Positions 26,943 to 35,514 of a stretch of DNA of 64,000 nt are shown in pieces; positions within the stretch are counted from its first letter, which is position 1, and each line of letters opens with the position of its first letter. This DNA comes from Phycisphaerales bacterium (GTDB lineage Bacteria > Planctomycetota > Phycisphaerae > Phycisphaerales > UBA1924), in NCBI GenBank assembly GCA_040221175.1, contig JAVJVK010000004.1, forward strand, positions 790,268 to 854,267. The letters run 5' to 3'. The position numbers and the translations under genes were made by a program. Under the pieces are notes generated by a model. The model saw only the letters and a program-made list of their open reading frames with translations. It was not told the DNA's origin and made no database searches.

Positions 26943-27626
26943 ATGGAGAAGATCGACATTTCCGGACGCATACAGGACATGAACAAGGAGGCTGCACTCT
27001 GGACGGCCAGCCTCGGACCGTTCGAGACCAATGCGTACGTGTACACGCCCGATGGCTCGCATGCCTGGATCATCGATCCGGGCCTGGGGCCGCAGCCGGT
27101 GATCGATCTGGTACGTGAACACGGGTTCTCAATCGACGCCATCCTGCTCACGCACGCCCACGCCGATCACATCCTGGGCCTGCCCGAGGTGACCAAGGCA
27201 TTCGCCGATGCGCCCGTATTGATCCATGAAGCCGAGCGGGAGTGGATCGCCGATCCGGCGCTCAACCTCAGCGCCGGCTTCGGCATGCCCTATAGCGGGC
27301 CCGAGCCATCGCGCCTGCTCGCACACGGCGACGAGGTCTCGGTCGGCTCGGAGTCGTGGAGCGTGCGGCATACGCCGGGCCACAGCCCCGGCGGCTGCGT
27401 GTTCATCGCGCCTGGCGGCTCGCTGGCCATCGTCGGCGACACCCTGTTCTCGGGAAGCATCGGACGCACCGACCTGCCCGGCGGCGACTTCGACCAACTC
27501 GCCCAGAGCATCCGCCGAGAACTCTACGGCCTCGATGCCGCCTGCTTGTGCCTGCCCGGGCACGGCCCGCCGACCACGATCGGCCAGGAGCGGGCGCACA
27601 ACCCGTTCGTTCGGCGCGAAGGCTGA
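26943..27626 (+). CDS. MBL-fold metallo-hydrolase, glyoxalase II-like
   Basis: 227 residues. The metallo-beta-lactamase signature LLTHAHADHILGLPEV (HxHxDH) is present. Further metal ligands lie in TPGHSPGGCVF (His), IVGDTLFSGSIGRTDLPGGD (Asp) and CLPGHGPPT (His). The FETNAYVY start of the domain is typical of YcbL-type hydrolases. These act on thioesters such as S-lactoylglutathione or related small molecules. An internal ATG at 26979 is possible, but the TACACT position supports 26943. Confidence 0.88.
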   Translation: MEKIDISGRIQDMNKEAALWTASLGPFETNAYVYTPDGSHAWIIDPGLGPQPVIDLVREHGFSIDAILLTHAHADHILGLPEVTKAFADAPVLIHEAEREWIADPALNLSAGFGMPYSGPEPSRLLAHGDEVSVGSESWSVRHTPGHSPGGCVFIAPGGSLAIVGDTLFSGSIGRTDLPGGDFDQLAQSIRRELYGLDAACLCLPGHGPPTTIGQERAHNPFVRREG

Positions 27627-27646
27627 GCGAGCGGCCGTCCCAATCA

Positions 27647-27682
27647 CAAACCGGGGCCGACCCAAAGGCCGACCCCGGTTTG
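27647..27682. terminator. Imperfect 16-bp hairpin between convergent genes
   Basis: CAAACCGGGG at 27647-27656 pairs with CCCCGGTTTG at 27673-27682, with partial pairing continuing inward. It sits between the MBL hydrolase and the convergent protease. There is no clear T-run on either side, so termination efficiency is uncertain. Confidence 0.5.
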
Positions 27683-27715
27683 CTCCAAGGAGGGGACGCT
27701 TGTGCGGCCGTTGAA

Positions 27716-29905
27716 TTAACAGCCGGTATCGAACTCGCTCTGGAACGCCAGGAAGTCGAACAGGGTCAGGCTTCCATCGCCGTCGAAGTCCGCGGCCGGG
27801 TCGCCGCTGGCGAAGGCCGACTGGAACGCGAGGAAGTCGAAGATGGTCAGGTCTCCGTCGCCGTCCATGTCGACGCGGCAATCACCACACTCCAAACCCT
27901 CGATGCGCAGGGCATCGATGGCGGCCTCCATGACCGAGTCGTTGGGGCTGTCGGACACGGTAAAGCGAACCTGCACCTGCGAGGTGAGGCTGATGTGGTC
28001 GGTCAGGTTCCACCGCATGTGCGTCCAGGCGTCGCCACCCATCGAGTGATCGACGCGCTCGAGCTCGATCCATCGGCCGCCGGCGTCGTCGGAGATCTCG
28101 ACCACCAGGCGGTCCTGGTCGCCCAGTCCGGCGCGCTGGTCGTCGTTGGAGAACCAGCGGGCGTAGCTCAGCACGGCGTTGCTCGGCACGCCGCTGAGGT
28201 CAAAGACCGGCGAGGTGAGCGTGGTCGGTCCGCCGTCGAGGTCTTCGCCGCGATCCGAGCCGGTGACGTAGGCGTTGCCCGAGCCATCGAAGTCGCCCGA
28301 GGCGGCGCCGCGGAATCCATCGGGCACGCCCAGCTCCCAGCCGCCGTCCAGGACGACGCCATCGACCGACCAGCCCGGGGCGGACTGGAAGTCCTGGTCG
28401 ACCGCGGTGACCACGGCGGTGGCGGCCAACGCGTCGTAGCTGACGCCGGGCGCACCAAATGGCTCGATGGTCTCGCGGCCATCGGACGTCGCACGGACGT
28501 AATACTCGACGATGGAACCACAGTCGAGCGCCGGGAACGTCGCCTCGAACTGGTCGCCGCCCAGCGGGACGAGCAGCGAACTGGCAAATGCGCCACCGTC
28601 GACGCTGTAGAACAGCTCGGCCGAGCCGGGGTCGAGCGGGCCGTCGACTTCAATGATCGTGACGGCAAAGCTCTGGGGCGAACCGGGGTCGACCAGGTCG
28701 AGATCGGGCAACGAGATTTCGATGCCGCGGATGGGCGGGCAGCAGACGCCTTGCGGATTGGCCAGAGCGTCCTGGAACTCGGGGCGATCGATCGCCGTGC
28801 CGTTGTTGCCACTGGTGGTGCTGCAGCCAGCGTGCGTGTGCACGCCGATGGCCAGTCCGGTCGCCTCTTCGATCACCGGTGAGCCCGAGTTGCCGCCGGT
28901 GGTGTCGGTCTGGTATGAGATGCCGTAGCCATCCTTGCGGACGAACGGGCCCAGGTGGGTCTTCTGGACCTGGTTCCACGAGAGCGGCGCGCCGGTGCCG
29001 AACGTGCTGCCGTAGCCGGTGATGCGGATATCACCCGCCGAGGTGGGCGCCGCCGGCGCAAGGCGGTAGAACTCGCCCTGCGCCTGGCCTGCGGTCAGGC
29101 CGGTGTCGCTGTTGGGGAAGGTGCCGAAGTAGGCCCAGTCGTTGCCAATGCCAAGGCCGCCGTTGGACTGCATCGAGTCGTCATCGACGGGGTACTGGTC
29201 TTCGGGCGCCGCCATGACGATGGAGCCGCTGGTGGTGCTCAGCGGAACGTTGAACTCGACGACGTCGGCGCTGAACGTGCAGTGGCCGGCGGTAATGAAG
29301 CACTTGGCACAGTCGTCGATGATCCACGCCGTGCAGCCCACGGGCAGCAGGCGGGCGTTGCGCGGGTCGCTCGAGAGTTCGCGGTCGTCAACCGAGCCGC
29401 AGATGCTGTCGAAGCCCGCGCCCTGGGTGAAGCCGCTGCCGGCGGTCAGGCCGTTGATGACCACGCGACCCACGCCCTCACCCGGGGTGGCCAGCACTTC
29501 CACGAGCAGGGTGTCGCCGTTGAAGTAGGCCGTCTTGTGCTTCCACTGCTTGATGGTGTGGCTGTTGAGGTGCTGGTCGTGCCTGTCCTTCAGGCTGGTG
29601 ATGCGAAGGCGCATGTTGTCGGGCAGCACGGTCGACTCGGCATCGAAGCGAACGCGGCTCCAGCCGGCGCCCGGAGCCGTCATCGTGGTCGAGAACACGA
29701 CCTGCTCCTCAGCACCCATCCCCGGCTGCCCGGGGAGCCCCAGCGGGCCGCTGTCGAGTCGGTTGGCCACATCGAACTGCTGCAGTGGGTCGGCCTGGGC
29801 CAACGCCGGAGCGGTAGCGCTCAGCACGCTGCCGCACACGCACGCAAGAACCGCCGCGGCCACGCCGCCGCGACGAACGCCTCGAGAAACAGCATCAAAC
29901 GCCAT
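27716..29905 (-). CDS. Secreted trypsin-like serine protease with C-terminal GC-type dockerin module
   Basis: 729 residues. A signal peptide with cleavage near APALAQA is followed by a propeptide-like region. The chymotrypsin-fold catalytic domain has CFITAGHCTF (His208), GIGNDWAYFGTF (Asp) and DTTGGNSGSPVIEE (Ser340). The second half is beta-rich, with WIELERVDHSMGGDAWTHMR and similar repeats of jelly-roll or MAM-like type. The C-terminus is a duplicated EF-hand-like module, DMDGDGDLTIFDFLAFQ then DFDGDGSLTLFDFLAFQ, bracketed by Cys and ending in Gly-Cys. This module type is recognised as the GC-type dockerin domain in Phycisphaerales. GGAG lies 11 bases before the ATG. Likely a surface-attached or secreted degradative enzyme. 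Confidence 0.88.
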   Translation of the reverse strand: MAFDAVSRGVRRGGVAAAVLACVCGSVLSATAPALAQADPLQQFDVANRLDSGPLGLPGQPGMGAEEQVVFSTTMTAPGAGWSRVRFDAESTVLPDNMRLRITSLKDRHDQHLNSHTIKQWKHKTAYFNGDTLLVEVLATPGEGVGRVVINGLTAGSGFTQGAGFDSICGSVDDRELSSDPRNARLLPVGCTAWIIDDCAKCFITAGHCTFSADVVEFNVPLSTTSGSIVMAAPEDQYPVDDDSMQSNGGLGIGNDWAYFGTFPNSDTGLTAGQAQGEFYRLAPAAPTSAGDIRITGYGSTFGTGAPLSWNQVQKTHLGPFVRKDGYGISYQTDTTGGNSGSPVIEEATGLAIGVHTHAGCSTTSGNNGTAIDRPEFQDALANPQGVCCPPIRGIEISLPDLDLVDPGSPQSFAVTIIEVDGPLDPGSAELFYSVDGGAFASSLLVPLGGDQFEATFPALDCGSIVEYYVRATSDGRETIEPFGAPGVSYDALAATAVVTAVDQDFQSAPGWSVDGVVLDGGWELGVPDGFRGAASGDFDGSGNAYVTGSDRGEDLDGGPTTLTSPVFDLSGVPSNAVLSYARWFSNDDQRAGLGDQDRLVVEISDDAGGRWIELERVDHSMGGDAWTHMRWNLTDHISLTSQVQVRFTVSDSPNDSVMEAAIDALRIEGLECGDCRVDMDGDGDLTIFDFLAFQSAFASGDPAADFDGDGSLTLFDFLAFQSEFDTGC

Positions 29906-30125
29906 GATCGGTCCACTCCTGGATCTTCGCTGGGCCCTTGGAAGCCCGAGCCTTGGATCGGGGACGATAGTCGGGAAACCCCGAATCTCACGTCGAGCGC
30001 TCCCCGGGGACACCCGCCACGTGGATGGGGCTACACCGCCCCCGCGACCGACGTTTCAGACCGCAGACGCGCCAAGCACCGCTCTCCGCACGGCAACCCC
30101 GCGTGCGCGGCCCGGTAACGCAGGC

Positions 30126-30518
30126 ATGGCACTCGATTCGTCACAGGCCGCCATGGTCGGCCGCGTCCGAGTTCTCAGAACCGCCACCCTCTGGGTGCTT
30201 CGTCTCGTCGGGGTTGCCGTGCTCGCCCGAGGCCTGTACTTGTGCATCAACCGCGTGGTGTTCGGGCTGACGCAGGGCGACGTCGCGCTGGGCTGGAACG
30301 CGCACATGGGCGTGGGCGAAGAGCACATGCTCGCCGCGGGCATCGCCGCGACCCTTGTTGGCGTCGCCCTGGTGCTGCTCGCACGCCCTTTAAGCCGCTT
30401 TGCCATCGCCATGCCGGATCCCGGCTGCCCGGCGTGCGGGCACACGGGGGAGGTGGACGGGCAGGGGAAGTGTGTTGAGTGTGGGTGGGAGCTGATCGAT
30501 CGACGCGGCCCGGCTTAG
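30126..30518 (+). CDS. Small two-TM protein with C-terminal zinc ribbon
   Basis: 130 residues, function unknown. Two membrane segments (about residues 18-40 and 66-88) are followed by a cytoplasmic zinc-ribbon-like tail, GCPACGHTGEVDGQGKCVECGW, with two CxxC pairs. The 44530 gene carries similar CxxCG elements on a larger membrane protein. No Shine-Dalgarno sequence is evident. The stop overlaps the dxs stop on the other strand (TTAG). Confidence 0.6.
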   Translation: MALDSSQAAMVGRVRVLRTATLWVLRLVGVAVLARGLYLCINRVVFGLTQGDVALGWNAHMGVGEEHMLAAGIAATLVGVALVLLARPLSRFAIAMPDPGCPACGHTGEVDGQGKCVECGWELIDRRGPA

Positions 30519-32482
30519 GCCTGGACGTGCTCGACCTGGCGGCTCTCGTGCGCCAGCAACGCCCGCACCTGCTTCTCGATCCCCGCCGCGTCCAGCCCAA
30601 CCTCGGCAAGCTGGGCCTTGCGGCTGTCCTGCTTGATCCAGCGGTCGGGCATGCCGTGCCGACGGACGATAGCGTTCTTCAGGCCCATCTCCTCGATCGC
30701 CTCGAGCACGGCGCTGCCGAAGCCGCCGTGGAGGGTGTGCTCCTCGACGGTCAGGATGGGCACGCCGGCCTCGACCAACTCGGCAATCAGCGAGCGGTCG
30801 ACGGGCTTGGCGAAGCGGGCGTCGTAGACGCCGATGTTCAGTTCGGAAGCGACGCGCTCGGCGACGTCGACGCATGCCAGGGCGGGCACACCGAAGGCGA
30901 GGATGGCCGCGTCGGGCTTGTCTGTCTTGTCCGTGAGCAGGCGCGCCTTGCCCAACTCGAAGGGCGGGCACACGCTCGCGAATCGATCCGACACGTCGTC
31001 TCGCGGGTAGCGCACGCTCGACAGCCCGCGGTCGTACTCGCGCATGAACTCGAGCGACGCGCGCAAGCTTGGCTCATCAATAGCCGCCATGATCGCGGCG
31101 TCCGGCAGCGTGCGCAGGAGCGAAACATCGGCAAAGCCGTGATGCACCGCTCCATCGCCACCAACCAGCCCCGCGCGATCGAGGCACAGCCGCACCGGCA
31201 GGCCCTGGAGCGAGGCCTCCTGGAACGCCTGGTCGTAGGCCCGCTGCAGGAACGTGCTGTAGACCGCGAAGAACGGCTTGGAGCCGGTTTTGGCCAGGCC
31301 AGCCATCATGTCCAGCGCGTGGCTCTCGCAGATGCCCGTGTCCCACACGCGCTCTGGGAACCTCTCCATCGCCTCGGTCACGCCGGTGCCGTCGGGCATG
31401 GCGGCCGTGCAGGCGACGACCGCTTCGTCGCGTTCCATGAGGTCGACGAGCGCATCGCCGAACGCGCTGGTGAAGCTGCGCCCGCCGCTCTTGACGACGA
31501 CTCGGCAGCCCTCGCTCTGGATCTGCCCGCCGTCCTCCGCCGCGAAGGGCTTGGGCGAGTGGAACGTCCGCGCGTCGCCCTCGCTGAAGGCAAAGCCCTT
31601 GCCCTTGACGGTCTTGACGTGCAGCACGCACGGGCGATCGAGGTCCTTGACGGCCTCAAGGAATTCGATGAGCGTGGGCAGGTGGTGGCCGTCGATCGGG
31701 CCGACGGTGAGCAGGCCGAAATGCTCGAACCAGGTGTTCTCGGGCGCGCCGTCGCCGACCATTGCTTTGGCGGCCTCGCCCATGCGGTGGTATGCATCGC
31801 GCAACGCCTCACCGCCGGGGATGCCCTTGAGCAGTTCCTTGCCGGTGCGTTTCAGGCCCGTGTAGGTGTGGCTGACGCGAACGCGGTCGAAGTGCTGGGC
31901 GAGCGCGCCCTGCGGGCCGGCGATGGACATGCCGTTGTCGTTGAGCACGACGAGCATCTGCCGCTTGAGCGTGCCGGCGTTGTTGAGCCCTTCCATCGCG
32001 ACGCCGTTGACGATCGACGAGTCGCCGATGATCGTGACGACGCGGCGGCCGTCCTTGCGGGTCTTCGAGTCGTACGCCTCGCCATTGAGCGCGTCGCCGC
32101 GCGCCATTCCGACGGCCGTGGAGATGCCCGTGCCGGCGTGGCCGACGCGGAAGAGGTCGTACTTGCTTTCATCGGGCTCGGGAAAGCCGGCCATGCCTTC
32201 ACGGGTGCGGAGCTTGCTCAGCATTGGCAGGCGGCCGGTCAGCAGCTTGTGCGGGTAGCACTGATGGCCAACGTCGAAGAGCAACCGATCCCAGCCGAAG
32301 TCGAACACGCGGTGCATGGCGATGGTCAACTCGACCACGCCCAGGTTGGGCGCCAGGTGCCCGCCGGTGCGAGAGACCTGCTCGCAGATCGCCGCCCGGA
32401 TCTCGCCGGCGAGCTGCTCGAGCTGGTCAATGGACATCGAGCGGAGTTGCTCGGGCCCGGTCAGCGTGTCCAGCAGTGCCAT
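30515..32482 (-). CDS. dxs: 1-deoxy-D-xylulose-5-phosphate synthase
   Basis: First enzyme of the MEP isoprenoid pathway, condensing pyruvate and glyceraldehyde-3-phosphate with thiamine diphosphate. 655 residues. It has HLAPNLGVVELTIAMHRVFD, VGHQCYPHKLLTGR, VLNDNGMSI, GPIDGHHLPTLI and HVKTVKGKGFAFSE. The cofactor motif normally written GDG reads GDS (residues 153-155, in IIGDSSIVNGVAMEGLNNAG); the metal-binding Asp and the later Asn residues are kept. GGAGG lies 7 bases before the ATG. Downstream of ispA, 141 bases away on the same strand, forming a common isoprenoid pairing. Confidence 0.95.
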   Translation of the reverse strand: MALLDTLTGPEQLRSMSIDQLEQLAGEIRAAICEQVSRTGGHLAPNLGVVELTIAMHRVFDFGWDRLLFDVGHQCYPHKLLTGRLPMLSKLRTREGMAGFPEPDESKYDLFRVGHAGTGISTAVGMARGDALNGEAYDSKTRKDGRRVVTIIGDSSIVNGVAMEGLNNAGTLKRQMLVVLNDNGMSIAGPQGALAQHFDRVRVSHTYTGLKRTGKELLKGIPGGEALRDAYHRMGEAAKAMVGDGAPENTWFEHFGLLTVGPIDGHHLPTLIEFLEAVKDLDRPCVLHVKTVKGKGFAFSEGDARTFHSPKPFAAEDGGQIQSEGCRVVVKSGGRSFTSAFGDALVDLMERDEAVVACTAAMPDGTGVTEAMERFPERVWDTGICESHALDMMAGLAKTGSKPFFAVYSTFLQRAYDQAFQEASLQGLPVRLCLDRAGLVGGDGAVHHGFADVSLLRTLPDAAIMAAIDEPSLRASLEFMREYDRGLSSVRYPRDDVSDRFASVCPPFELGKARLLTDKTDKPDAAILAFGVPALACVDVAERVASELNIGVYDARFAKPVDRSLIAELVEAGVPILTVEEHTLHGGFGSAVLEAIEEMGLKNAIVRRHGMPDRWIKQDSRKAQLAEVGLDAAGIEKQVRALLAHESRQVEHVQA

Positions 32483-32537
32483 GCGAAGCCTCCCATCCCG
32501 ATCCGGATCGGCCACGAAGCCGAATCCCCAACTGCAT

Positions 32538-32566
32538 TTCTTAGGCGGAATCCCAATAGTTTTCAA
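32538..32566 (-). promoter_or_regulatory. Candidate sigma-70-type promoter for dxs
   Basis: On the minus strand, TTGAAA (32566-32561) and TAAGAA (32543-32538) are separated by 17 bases and lie about 55 bases upstream of the dxs ATG, in the only AT-rich stretch between ispA and dxs. Confidence 0.4.
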
Positions 32567-32579
32567 TGATTCTTGAAAA
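32560..32579. repeat. Short AT-rich inverted repeat upstream of dxs
   Basis: TTTTCAA (32560-32566) and TTGAAAA (32573-32579) form a perfect 7-bp inverted repeat with a 6-base spacer. It overlaps the candidate -35 of dxs, so it could be an operator. Confidence 0.45.
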
Positions 32580-32623
32580 TATCAGGGCCAACCCCCGGCC
32601 CGAGAACGCGGGCATCATCGACT

Positions 32624-33550
32624 TCATCGCGTTCGGCTGGCCAACACGCGAGCCACGTCTGCCAAATGTTGCCCCGCCTCGCCCAGGGGCTCCAGGGCGG
32701 ACAGGCTCGCCTCCAACAGCCTGGCAACTTCGTTCCGCGATGCGTCGACCCCCAGCACGCCCGGGAAGGTCAGCTTCCCGGCATCGGCATCCTTACCCGT
32801 ACGCTTGCCCGCCTGTTCGGTGGATTGCTCGACATCGATCAGATCATCGACCACTTGGAACATCAGGCCCACCGATTGGGCATATCGGGTGATGGCTTCG
32901 AGCGAGCGCTCGTTGCTGCCGGCGCTGATTGCGCCCATGCGACACGCCACCTGCAGCAGGGCGCCGGTCTTCCAGCGATGGATCAGCCGGAGGCGTTGCT
33001 CGGGCTCCGTCGCGTCGGCGCCGAACCCGCCCAATGAGTCCAGGGTCTGTCCGTCGATCATGCGGGCAGAGGCCTCTGCCAATTCGCCGATCAACCGGGC
33101 CGAAACCGGGGCGTCCGGCACGCGTCGGGCGAGCGCCCAGTATGCGGCATTGAGCATCGCATCGCCGGCCAGGAGCGCCACGGCCTCGCCCGCGTGCACG
33201 TGCAGGGTGGGTCGGCCACGCCGCAGGTCGTCGTCGTCCATGCAGGGAAGATCATCGTGCACGAGGCTGAACGCATGGACGAATTCGACGGCCGCCGCGG
33301 CCGGCAACGCGGCTTGATCCTGTCCGCCGCATGCCCGGGCGCAGAGCAGCGTGAGGGCGGGCCTCAGACGCTTGCCGCCGCCCAGCGCCGCGTAGCGGGC
33401 GCCATCGCGCATGATCTGGCTCTGGCACGCCTGATCGATGATCTCGGCGATCTCGGACTCGACCAGTTCTGCCAGATCGGCCACGAGCGCCCGCACCCGG
33501 CTCTCGAGCGCGGGGGCACTAGTTGATTGGGCCGTGGGCTCGCCGGACAT
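32624..33550 (-). CDS. ispA: Polyprenyl diphosphate synthase (farnesyl/geranylgeranyl type)
   Basis: Trans-prenyltransferase that extends allylic diphosphates with IPP. 308 residues. First aspartate-rich motif HDDLPCMDDDDLRRG, second QVVDDLIDVE, and GGGKRLRPALTLL for IPP binding. The DDxxxxD form of the first motif and two small residues before it (FSLV) fit the bacterial FPP/GGPP class; chain length is not certain. Its ATG is preceded by TACCGT with a 6-base gap and no ribosome site. It is followed by dxs. Confidence 0.92.
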   Translation of the reverse strand: MSGEPTAQSTSAPALESRVRALVADLAELVESEIAEIIDQACQSQIMRDGARYAALGGGKRLRPALTLLCARACGGQDQAALPAAAAVEFVHAFSLVHDDLPCMDDDDLRRGRPTLHVHAGEAVALLAGDAMLNAAYWALARRVPDAPVSARLIGELAEASARMIDGQTLDSLGGFGADATEPEQRLRLIHRWKTGALLQVACRMGAISAGSNERSLEAITRYAQSVGLMFQVVDDLIDVEQSTEQAGKRTGKDADAGKLTFPGVLGVDASRNEVARLLEASLSALEPLGEAGQHLADVARVLASRTR

Positions 33551-33556
33551 GGGACA

Positions 33557-33562
33557 ACGGTA
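33557..33562 (-). promoter_or_regulatory. -10-like TACCGT, leaderless geometry for ispA
   Basis: On the minus strand TACCGT ends 6 bases before the ispA ATG (33550). No ribosome site is seen. Confidence 0.4.
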
Positions 33563-33595
33563 CGATCACAGCCCGATCGAAGCCGGAGCACATCA

Positions 33596-34252
33596 GTGGA
33601 AGCCCTCGCAAACGGCATCAGGCATTGGTTCGAGGTTGGCGGGTGGGTCATGTACCCCCTCGCCCTGGTCAGCGTGCTCGGCCTGACGATCGTCTTCGAG
33701 CGTGTGCTGTTCTGGTTGCGATTGACCGGACCAGCCGTGCGGTCCCGAACCACCGCGCTGGCTGGCAAGCTCCGCAAGGGAGCGTTTTCCGACGTAATCA
33801 AGAACACGGCCGAGCGTCGCGACCCTTATTCGAGGCTATCCAGGGAGCTGAGCGAGGACGCATCGGGCATCATCGGCGAGGCCCAGGCCCGCGAAGCCAT
33901 CGAGAACCAGCGTTACGCGGTCGAGCGATTCCAGAGCGCACTGAGCATCATTATCACTGCCGCACCCATGCTGGGCATCCTCGGCACTGTTACGGGCATC
34001 ATCACGAGCTTTGCGGCCATCGGCGAGGCGGGCGACGGAGACCCTCGCCTGGTCACTGGCGGCATTGCCCAGGCCCTGTACACCACGGCGTTCGGCCTGG
34101 CGATCGCCGTCGCCGCGTTGTTCCCCTACGCGATCTTCAAGGGCCTCGCCGATCGGGCGCTCACGCGGCTCGAACTGCTGGCGGCCTCGGCGATGGAGGG
34201 CTCGAGCCGCAGGGGTTCCGAGTCGCTCAAAGACCCGCCCACTGGCGGATGA
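33596..34252 (+). CDS. MotA/TolQ/ExbB-family proton channel protein
   Basis: 218 residues starting at GTG 33596, which has GGAG about 8 bases upstream. Three membrane segments are arranged as in ExbB/TolQ: one near residues 13-35 and a pair in the last third. The pair includes APMLGILGTVTGIITSFAAI and GGIAQALYTTAFGLAIAVAALFPY. These proteins use the proton gradient to drive an ExbD/TolR partner. No ExbD/TolR gene follows; the next gene is the opposing EVE-domain gene, which it overlaps by 26 bases. Confidence 0.87.
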   Translation: MEALANGIRHWFEVGGWVMYPLALVSVLGLTIVFERVLFWLRLTGPAVRSRTTALAGKLRKGAFSDVIKNTAERRDPYSRLSRELSEDASGIIGEAQAREAIENQRYAVERFQSALSIIITAAPMLGILGTVTGIITSFAAIGEAGDGDPRLVTGGIAQALYTTAFGLAIAVAALFPYAIFKGLADRALTRLELLAASAMEGSSRRGSESLKDPPTGG

Positions 34253-34652
34253 TCTTGTCGAGCTTGGCGGGCACGGGCATGACGCTCAGCCTCGACTGAC
34301 GCACCAGGTCGAAGTCCTTGAATCGCTCGTCGGCCTTGATGTCCTTGAGCGTCACGGGCGTCTTTGCCTTCTTGCCGACGGTGACGTCGAAGAGCGGCGC
34401 CTTCATCTCGCCCTTGCCGTTCAGGCCCGGCTCCTCTGGGTCTTCGTACGGATCGGTGGCGACCTTGACCAGGCCCATGACGGCTTTGTCGTTGCCGGTG
34501 TGGTAGAAGAACGCCTCATCGCCCTTCTTGACGGCGCGCATGTGCATGCGCGCGGCGTTGTTGGCCACGCCCGTCCACGCCGTGCGCTTATCGCGCACCA
34601 TGTCGTCCCACGAGTAGTCGCCCGGCTCGGTCTTGATCAGCCATGTTGCCAT
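34227..34652 (-). CDS. EVE-domain protein
   Basis: 141 residues forming one EVE domain (PUA-like fold). The N-terminal WLIKTEPGDYSWDDM and GVANNAARMHMRAVKKGDEAFFYHTG are close to the thymocyte-nuclear-protein-1 family. EVE domains bind modified bases in DNA or RNA. Ends with PVPAKLDKIIRQWAGL. TATCCT ends 5 bases before the ATG and there is no ribosome site. Although some EVE domains occur in defence enzymes, there is no partner nuclease here. Confidence 0.9.
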   Translation of the reverse strand: MATWLIKTEPGDYSWDDMVRDKRTAWTGVANNAARMHMRAVKKGDEAFFYHTGNDKAVMGLVKVATDPYEDPEEPGLNGKGEMKAPLFDVTVGKKAKTPVTLKDIKADERFKDFDLVRQSRLSVMPVPAKLDKIIRQWAGL

Positions 34653-34657
34653 GATCG

Positions 34658-34663
34658 AGGATA
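34658..34663 (-). promoter_or_regulatory. -10-like TATCCT, leaderless geometry for EVE gene
   Basis: On the minus strand TATCCT ends 5 bases before the ATG at 34652, just downstream of the terminator of the preceding gene. Confidence 0.5.
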
Positions 34664-34674
34664 GCCAATGAAAA

Positions 34675-34702
34675 CAACCGCACGCCCGGGGGCACGCGGT
34701 TG
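34675..34702 (-). terminator. Rho-independent terminator of the Cys-rich gene
   Basis: CAACCGC (34675-34681) and GCGGTTG (34696-34702) form a 7-bp stem around a GC-rich centre. On the minus strand the stem is followed by TTTTC. It is placed 29 bases after the stop of the 34731 gene. Confidence 0.7.
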
Positions 34703-34730
34703 TCGTTGATTCCTGGATGAAGCGTCCGGC

Positions 34731-35192
34731 TTACTGGGGAGCCTTGGCCAGTTCCTTGCCGGCCTCGCACTTGCCGCAGCAGGCCTCGGCGTCCTTGCCG
34801 CAGGCATCGCCCGCGCAGGCATCGCCGCAGGCGTCGGCAGCGGCCTCACCGGCCTCGGTCGAGATCATCTCGACCTGGGCGGCGTCGCTCGAGCACGAGG
34901 TCTCGCAGCTGGCGCCGGTCTCGCAGCTGCCCGCGACTTTCTCTTCGGCGCAGCAGCCGTCGGTGGCGGCCTCGCCCGTTGACACGAGGGTGGCCTCGGT
35001 CGACTTGGCGCCTTCCATGAGGGCGCAGCAGGAGTCACCCTCGGCGGCAACGGCGGTGGTGGTCACCTCAGCGCCGGTGATGGCGCAGGAGGAACAATCG
35101 CCCGACATCATCCGATACCCGGCCACGCCGAGAACGGAAAGGCCGGCGATCGTCGCGATCACGATGCTGGTGGTCGAACCGGTGCGCTTCAT
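34731..35192 (-). CDS. Cysteine-rich membrane-anchored protein, unknown function
   Basis: 153 residues. A short positive N-terminus (MKRTGS) precedes one membrane segment (about residues 7-25). The exported part then holds 15 cysteines in about 125 residues, with CxxC, CC and CxxxC spacings (GDCSSC, DSCC, DGCC, SCETGASCETSC, ACGDACAGDACGK, EACCGKC). The rest is mostly Ala, Glu, Gly and Thr. No family is recognised; metal binding or disulfide-rich surface protein are both possible. The gene is well delimited: GGAGG lies 7 bases before the ATG, a TATACC -10 near 35223, and a terminator downstream. Confidence 0.68.
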   Translation of the reverse strand: MKRTGSTTSIVIATIAGLSVLGVAGYRMMSGDCSSCAITGAEVTTTAVAAEGDSCCALMEGAKSTEATLVSTGEAATDGCCAEEKVAGSCETGASCETSCSSDAAQVEMISTEAGEAAADACGDACAGDACGKDAEACCGKCEAGKELAKAPQ

Positions 35193-35514
35193 CTGCTGCC
35201 TCCTCGGTGCTCGCAGGGCCGCGGGTATAGCGCGGGCGAGCTCATGTGTTGGTGGGTGTGCCCCCAAGCGTATCCACCGCGCGGCCCGACGCCGCCGGCT
35301 TCTTATCACCACGATACTCCAATCGGCCTGACTTGTTCCCTCAGGCAATGGGCATTATCCCTAATTCGCGCTCGGAGCCAGTCGGGTGTACGTCTGATAA
35401 CTTTCGATCCGGATAGTTTTGGCGACACAGGCACCCACTCGGCGTGCAGTGGCTCGCTCAACCGGTCGATGTCTGCTCAGACACAGCGTCGGAGCAACCG
35501 GCAGAAGAACAGCG
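35193..35514. other. Intergenic region between divergent genes (322 bases)
   Basis: No credible coding frame was found. On the minus strand TATACC (35228-35223) can serve as the -10 of the Cys-rich gene. The stretch 35290-35420 is AT-richer than its surroundings and contains TTGTTC (35333-35338), 17 bases from TATCCC (35356-35361), plus GATAAC near 35394. Any of these could start the coiled-coil operon; none is convincing. Confidence 0.4.

Noticed and set aside
30479-32569. Nearly 700-codon open frame antisense to dxs
   Set aside because: Mirror of dxs codon usage with no domain; dxs motifs are unambiguous.
34227-34652. EVE domain as part of a modified-base defence system
   Set aside because: It is a stand-alone housekeeping-size EVE protein with no nuclease, helicase or methyltransferase neighbour.
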